DNA from: JAILLW01 sp045640905
GTDB lineage: Bacteria; Bacillota; Clostridia; Lachnospirales; Lachnospiraceae
Length of the DNA stretch: 16,458 nt
Direction: 5' to 3'
Assembly (NCBI GenBank): GCA_045640905.1
Contig: JAZUFW010000033.1
Span: 1-16,458 of the forward strand
Each line of letters begins with the position of its first letter. Within the stretch, counting starts at the first letter, position 1. Below the pieces are notes generated by a model, which saw only the letters and a program-made list of their open reading frames with translations, did not search any database and had not been told where the DNA came from. The translations under genes were made by a program, and so were the position numbers. Positions 14,595 through 16,458 of the stretch are shown in pieces.

Positions 14595-15869
14595 TTATGC
14601 CAGCCCTGCTTTGCACGGGCGTCCCATTTTTCTCCTATATTCATAATACAATTCTTCTGTGGCTATAGCCATCTTTGTTACCGAAAAAGGAAGCTTTTTC
14701 GGATAAACATACCACGTATCTTCCAACGTGTTTAAATCCACACAATCTCCGTGCTTAAACAAGTATTCATATTCTACATGACATGAATACATGGACGGAA
14801 CCGATTTTTCCATAGTATGGACATCGTCGTCCTTGTCTTTGACCGTTACCCGGAATCCGTTCATATCGTGTATCATGGTTCCTTCCCCAATGCGAATGTA
14901 GCCTTTGGCATTTGGCAAGCTGTCAACATGAACAGGCAATTCACCGGATGAATATGTTCCGGAAACTACTTCCTGCTTTACATTCTCTCTTTCCCATTCG
15001 TACCAATCCGGAATATGCGAGAACTCAATCTGTCCGTCTTCGGTCTTCAACTCTCCGAATTCCGTCATCTCCCAGGTTCTGCCACATGCATCGCAATGCA
15101 GATGTATTCCCTCGGAACGCATTTTGTATTCTGTCTTGCAATGCGAGCACTGATACAGTATCTTTTCAAGTCCGACAGCACGATCTTTGCAATCGACTAC
15201 TACTTTATTCTCTCTTTGCCATTTAAAGTCATCATACTGAAACTCATTAACCAATTTCTCGTTTATTTCATCTACACTGCAATTCCTTAAATCCTCTGCA
15301 CTGAAAAGTCTCTTCATGGTTGCTTCGTTGTTAAGTACTTTTCGTTCATGCCTGGTGTTCCAAAACGGATGGTTAATGTGATTTCCATGCGTGATTAGCG
15401 TAACAACCGGAACCTGCATCATTTTGCAGAGTTTCCCCAATGACTCCGGCAAAGGTGCCGTTGTTCCGCAAAGCGAATATCTCGCTTCAGGGTAGAGTGC
15501 CACTATTCCTTTATTCTTTATTACCGTTCTGATATGCTTGATTAATTGAGTATCCGAGGTAAACTTTCGCTTACAAATGCAACCGATATTGCGAAGAAGC
15601 CACTCTCTTTTTATGTATCCATCTATTGCTACCACGTAATTTCCGAAATGCGGAAACGTAGCAGCCGATGACACACTCATATCAAAAAATGCATTGTGAT
15701 TTCCCAGTAAAATATATGGCGGCTTTATCCCTTCCATACCAACTTTATTTATTTTGGTACGATGCCGCAAAATTCCCGGAAACACTATTCCCCAAGCTAT
15801 CGGTTTCAAAAACCATCTGCATGAAACAGGTGGCTTCGCCATATCAAATCTGACAAAGTTATCTTTCAT
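14595..15869 (-). CDS. PlsC-like acyltransferase with C-terminal zinc ribbon
   Basis: 424 aa, about twice a minimal PlsC. Residues about 20-220 form the lysophospholipid acyltransferase domain: N-H58-N-A-F-F-D63 fits the catalytic H-x4-D, and Y-P-E-A-R at 126-130 fits the acceptor-binding block (E-A-R in place of E-G-T/S). A PlsC-type transfer of an acyl chain to a glycerophospholipid is inferred; the acceptor is unknown. Residues about 238-265 carry C241-x2-C244 and C259-x2-C262, a probable zinc ribbon, followed by a region of about 160 residues rich in acidic and aromatic residues that I do not recognise. No clear membrane helix apart from a hydrophobic patch near 18-35. The ATG at 15869 has GAAGGG 6 bases before it; an upstream TTG (15890) lacks a site. 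Confidence 0.85.
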   Translation of the reverse strand: MKDNFVRFDMAKPPVSCRWFLKPIAWGIVFPGILRHRTKINKVGMEGIKPPYILLGNHNAFFDMSVSSAATFPHFGNYVVAIDGYIKREWLLRNIGCICKRKFTSDTQLIKHIRTVIKNKGIVALYPEARYSLCGTTAPLPESLGKLCKMMQVPVVTLITHGNHINHPFWNTRHERKVLNNEATMKRLFSAEDLRNCSVDEINEKLVNEFQYDDFKWQRENKVVVDCKDRAVGLEKILYQCSHCKTEYKMRSEGIHLHCDACGRTWEMTEFGELKTEDGQIEFSHIPDWYEWERENVKQEVVSGTYSSGELPVHVDSLPNAKGYIRIGEGTMIHDMNGFRVTVKDKDDDVHTMEKSVPSMYSCHVEYEYLFKHGDCVDLNTLEDTWYVYPKKLPFSVTKMAIATEELYYEYRRKMGRPCKAGLA

Positions 15870-15875
15870 ATAAAT

Positions 15876-15881
15876 CCCTTC
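15876..15881 (-). promoter_or_regulatory. Ribosome binding site deciding the acyltransferase start
   Basis: GAAGGG on the minus strand, 6 bases before the ATG at 15869. It favours this start over the in-frame TTG at 15890. Confidence 0.6.
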
Positions 15882-15903
15882 ATGAATCAAAAACGCAATT
15901 TCA

Positions 15904-16365
15904 TTAATCCTCAGTTACTCCCAAATGATGCAAAAAGGCTTCCAGCCCTTCGGCAATATCATCATATGTCGTATCAAAATCTCCGGTATACCAAGGATCG
16001 GCTATAGCTCTCGGATGTCCCGTAAAATTAAGAAGATTGTAAAGCTTTCCTTCCGGATCTCCTCCTAATATTCTTAACATATATCGGGTATTTAAGTCTT
16101 CCATTCCGATAATATAATCAAATTTATCATAATCATCACGCCTCAATTGCCTTGCATGATGACCCTCGCAGGTTATTCCTTCCTTTGCTAATCTCTTCTT
16201 CGCAGGCGGGTATACCCCGTTTCCGATCTCTTCGGTAGAAGTCGCAGCCGATTCAATATGAAATTTGTCGGCTATGTGTCTTTTTTGTACCAAATCCTTC
16301 ATCATATATTCACACATAGGACTGCGACAAATATTGCCCCAGCAAGCAAAAAGCACTTTTATCAT
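15904..16365 (-). CDS. Low-molecular-weight protein tyrosine phosphatase
   Basis: 153 aa from the ATG at 16365, the usual size. The P-loop signature C8-W-G-N-I-C-R14-S15-P at the N-terminus gives the nucleophilic cysteine and phosphate-binding arginine, and D123-P-W-Y supplies the general acid, so the enzyme looks intact. It would remove phosphate from tyrosine residues or related small phosphate esters in the cytosol; partners are unknown, and no tyrosine kinase or exopolysaccharide genes are in the window. AAAGGG (16374-16379) lies 8 bases before this ATG; the in-frame TTG at 16371 is too close to the site to be used. It is the first gene of the right-hand operon and lies 34 bases before the acyltransferase. 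Confidence 0.92.
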   Translation of the reverse strand: MIKVLFACWGNICRSPMCEYMMKDLVQKRHIADKFHIESAATSTEEIGNGVYPPAKKRLAKEGITCEGHHARQLRRDDYDKFDYIIGMEDLNTRYMLRILGGDPEGKLYNLLNFTGHPRAIADPWYTGDFDTTYDDIAEGLEAFLHHLGVTED

Positions 16366-16373
16366 ATCCAAAT

Positions 16374-16379
16374 CCCTTT
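16374..16379 (-). promoter_or_regulatory. Ribosome binding site deciding the phosphatase start
   Basis: AAAGGG on the minus strand, 8 bases before the ATG at 16365 and only 2 bases before the TTG at 16371, so the ATG is preferred. Confidence 0.55.
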
Positions 16380-16390
16380 ATAAATCCATT

Positions 16391-16410
16391 GTTTTCAATA
16401 TTTTTCAATA
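16391..16410. repeat. 10-base direct repeat, two copies
   Basis: Two adjacent copies of a 10-base unit (nTTTTCAATA, first base G then T) lie about 25 to 45 bases upstream of the phosphatase start. The helical-turn spacing may reflect bent DNA or low sequence complexity; I cannot place a convincing promoter on it. Confidence 0.45.
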
Positions 16411-16430
16411 CTTAATTCAAATTCCTACCT

Positions 16431-16458
16431 TGCATATCTTTGCATATTTTTGCATATC
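16431..16458. repeat. 10-base direct repeat TGCATATnTT, nearly three copies, cut by the window edge
   Basis: TGCATAT occurs at 16431, 16441 and 16451, each exactly 10 bases apart, and the array reaches the end of the window so its full length is unknown. On the minus strand it reads as phased ATATGCAAA units upstream of the phosphatase operon. It could be a protein-binding array, phased bent DNA, or a local tandem duplication. Confidence 0.55.

Noticed and set aside
16431..16458. Direct repeats considered as a CRISPR array
   Set aside because: The unit is 10 bases with no unique spacers, and no cas genes are present.

Overview
The window looks like chromosomal DNA from a low-to-mid GC anaerobic Firmicute, most likely of the Lachnospiraceae/Clostridia type. 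The reasons are AT-rich intergenic DNA, AGGAGG/AGGTGA-type ribosome binding sites, dense co-oriented operons with stop/start overlaps, a YhaM-type exoribonuclease, an RlmD with a long C-terminal tail, and a fused AroE-AroK. The genus cannot be settled from the sequence alone. All genes are on the minus strand except one DtxR-type regulator at 11499-11870.

Reading the minus strand from right to left, the first block (16365 down to 11865) is a five-gene run: a low-molecular-weight tyrosine phosphatase, a PlsC-like acyltransferase with a C-terminal zinc ribbon, a TraX-family membrane protein, an EamA/DMT transporter and a metallo-beta-lactamase-fold hydrolase. Spacings are 4 to 34 bases, so it is probably one operon. 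It meets the plus-strand DtxR-like regulator tail to tail, with the coding ends overlapping by 6 bases. The regulator and trmB diverge from an 86-base intergenic region that holds an inverted repeat and candidate -10 elements in both directions.

The second block (11412 down to 5428) is trmB followed by a compact aromatic amino-acid cluster: DAHP synthase, EPSP synthase (aroA, TTG start), chorismate synthase (aroC), a stand-alone chorismate mutase, a shikimate dehydrogenase-shikimate kinase fusion, and type II dehydroquinate dehydratase (aroQ). Most junctions overlap or nearly so. Together these cover every step from PEP + erythrose-4-phosphate to chorismate and on to prephenate, except 3-dehydroquinate synthase (aroB), which is not in the window.

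The third block (5355 down to 234) follows a 72-base gap with a possible promoter: a membrane GGDEF diguanylate cyclase, a membrane-anchored HtrA/PDZ-like protein whose catalytic triad positions are all substituted (TAATG-coupled to the cyclase), a YhaM-like 3'-5' exoribonuclease and an RlmD-like rRNA methyltransferase. The left end (1-233) holds only a short uncharacterised open frame.

Nothing here is a clear new defence, mobile or CRISPR system. The points most worth a second look are the cyclase/pseudoprotease pair, the AroE-AroK fusion in an aro operon without aroB, the divergent chorismate synthase motifs, the zinc-ribbon acyltransferase, the DtxR-like metal site on a short regulator, and the 10-bp-phased repeats at the right edge.
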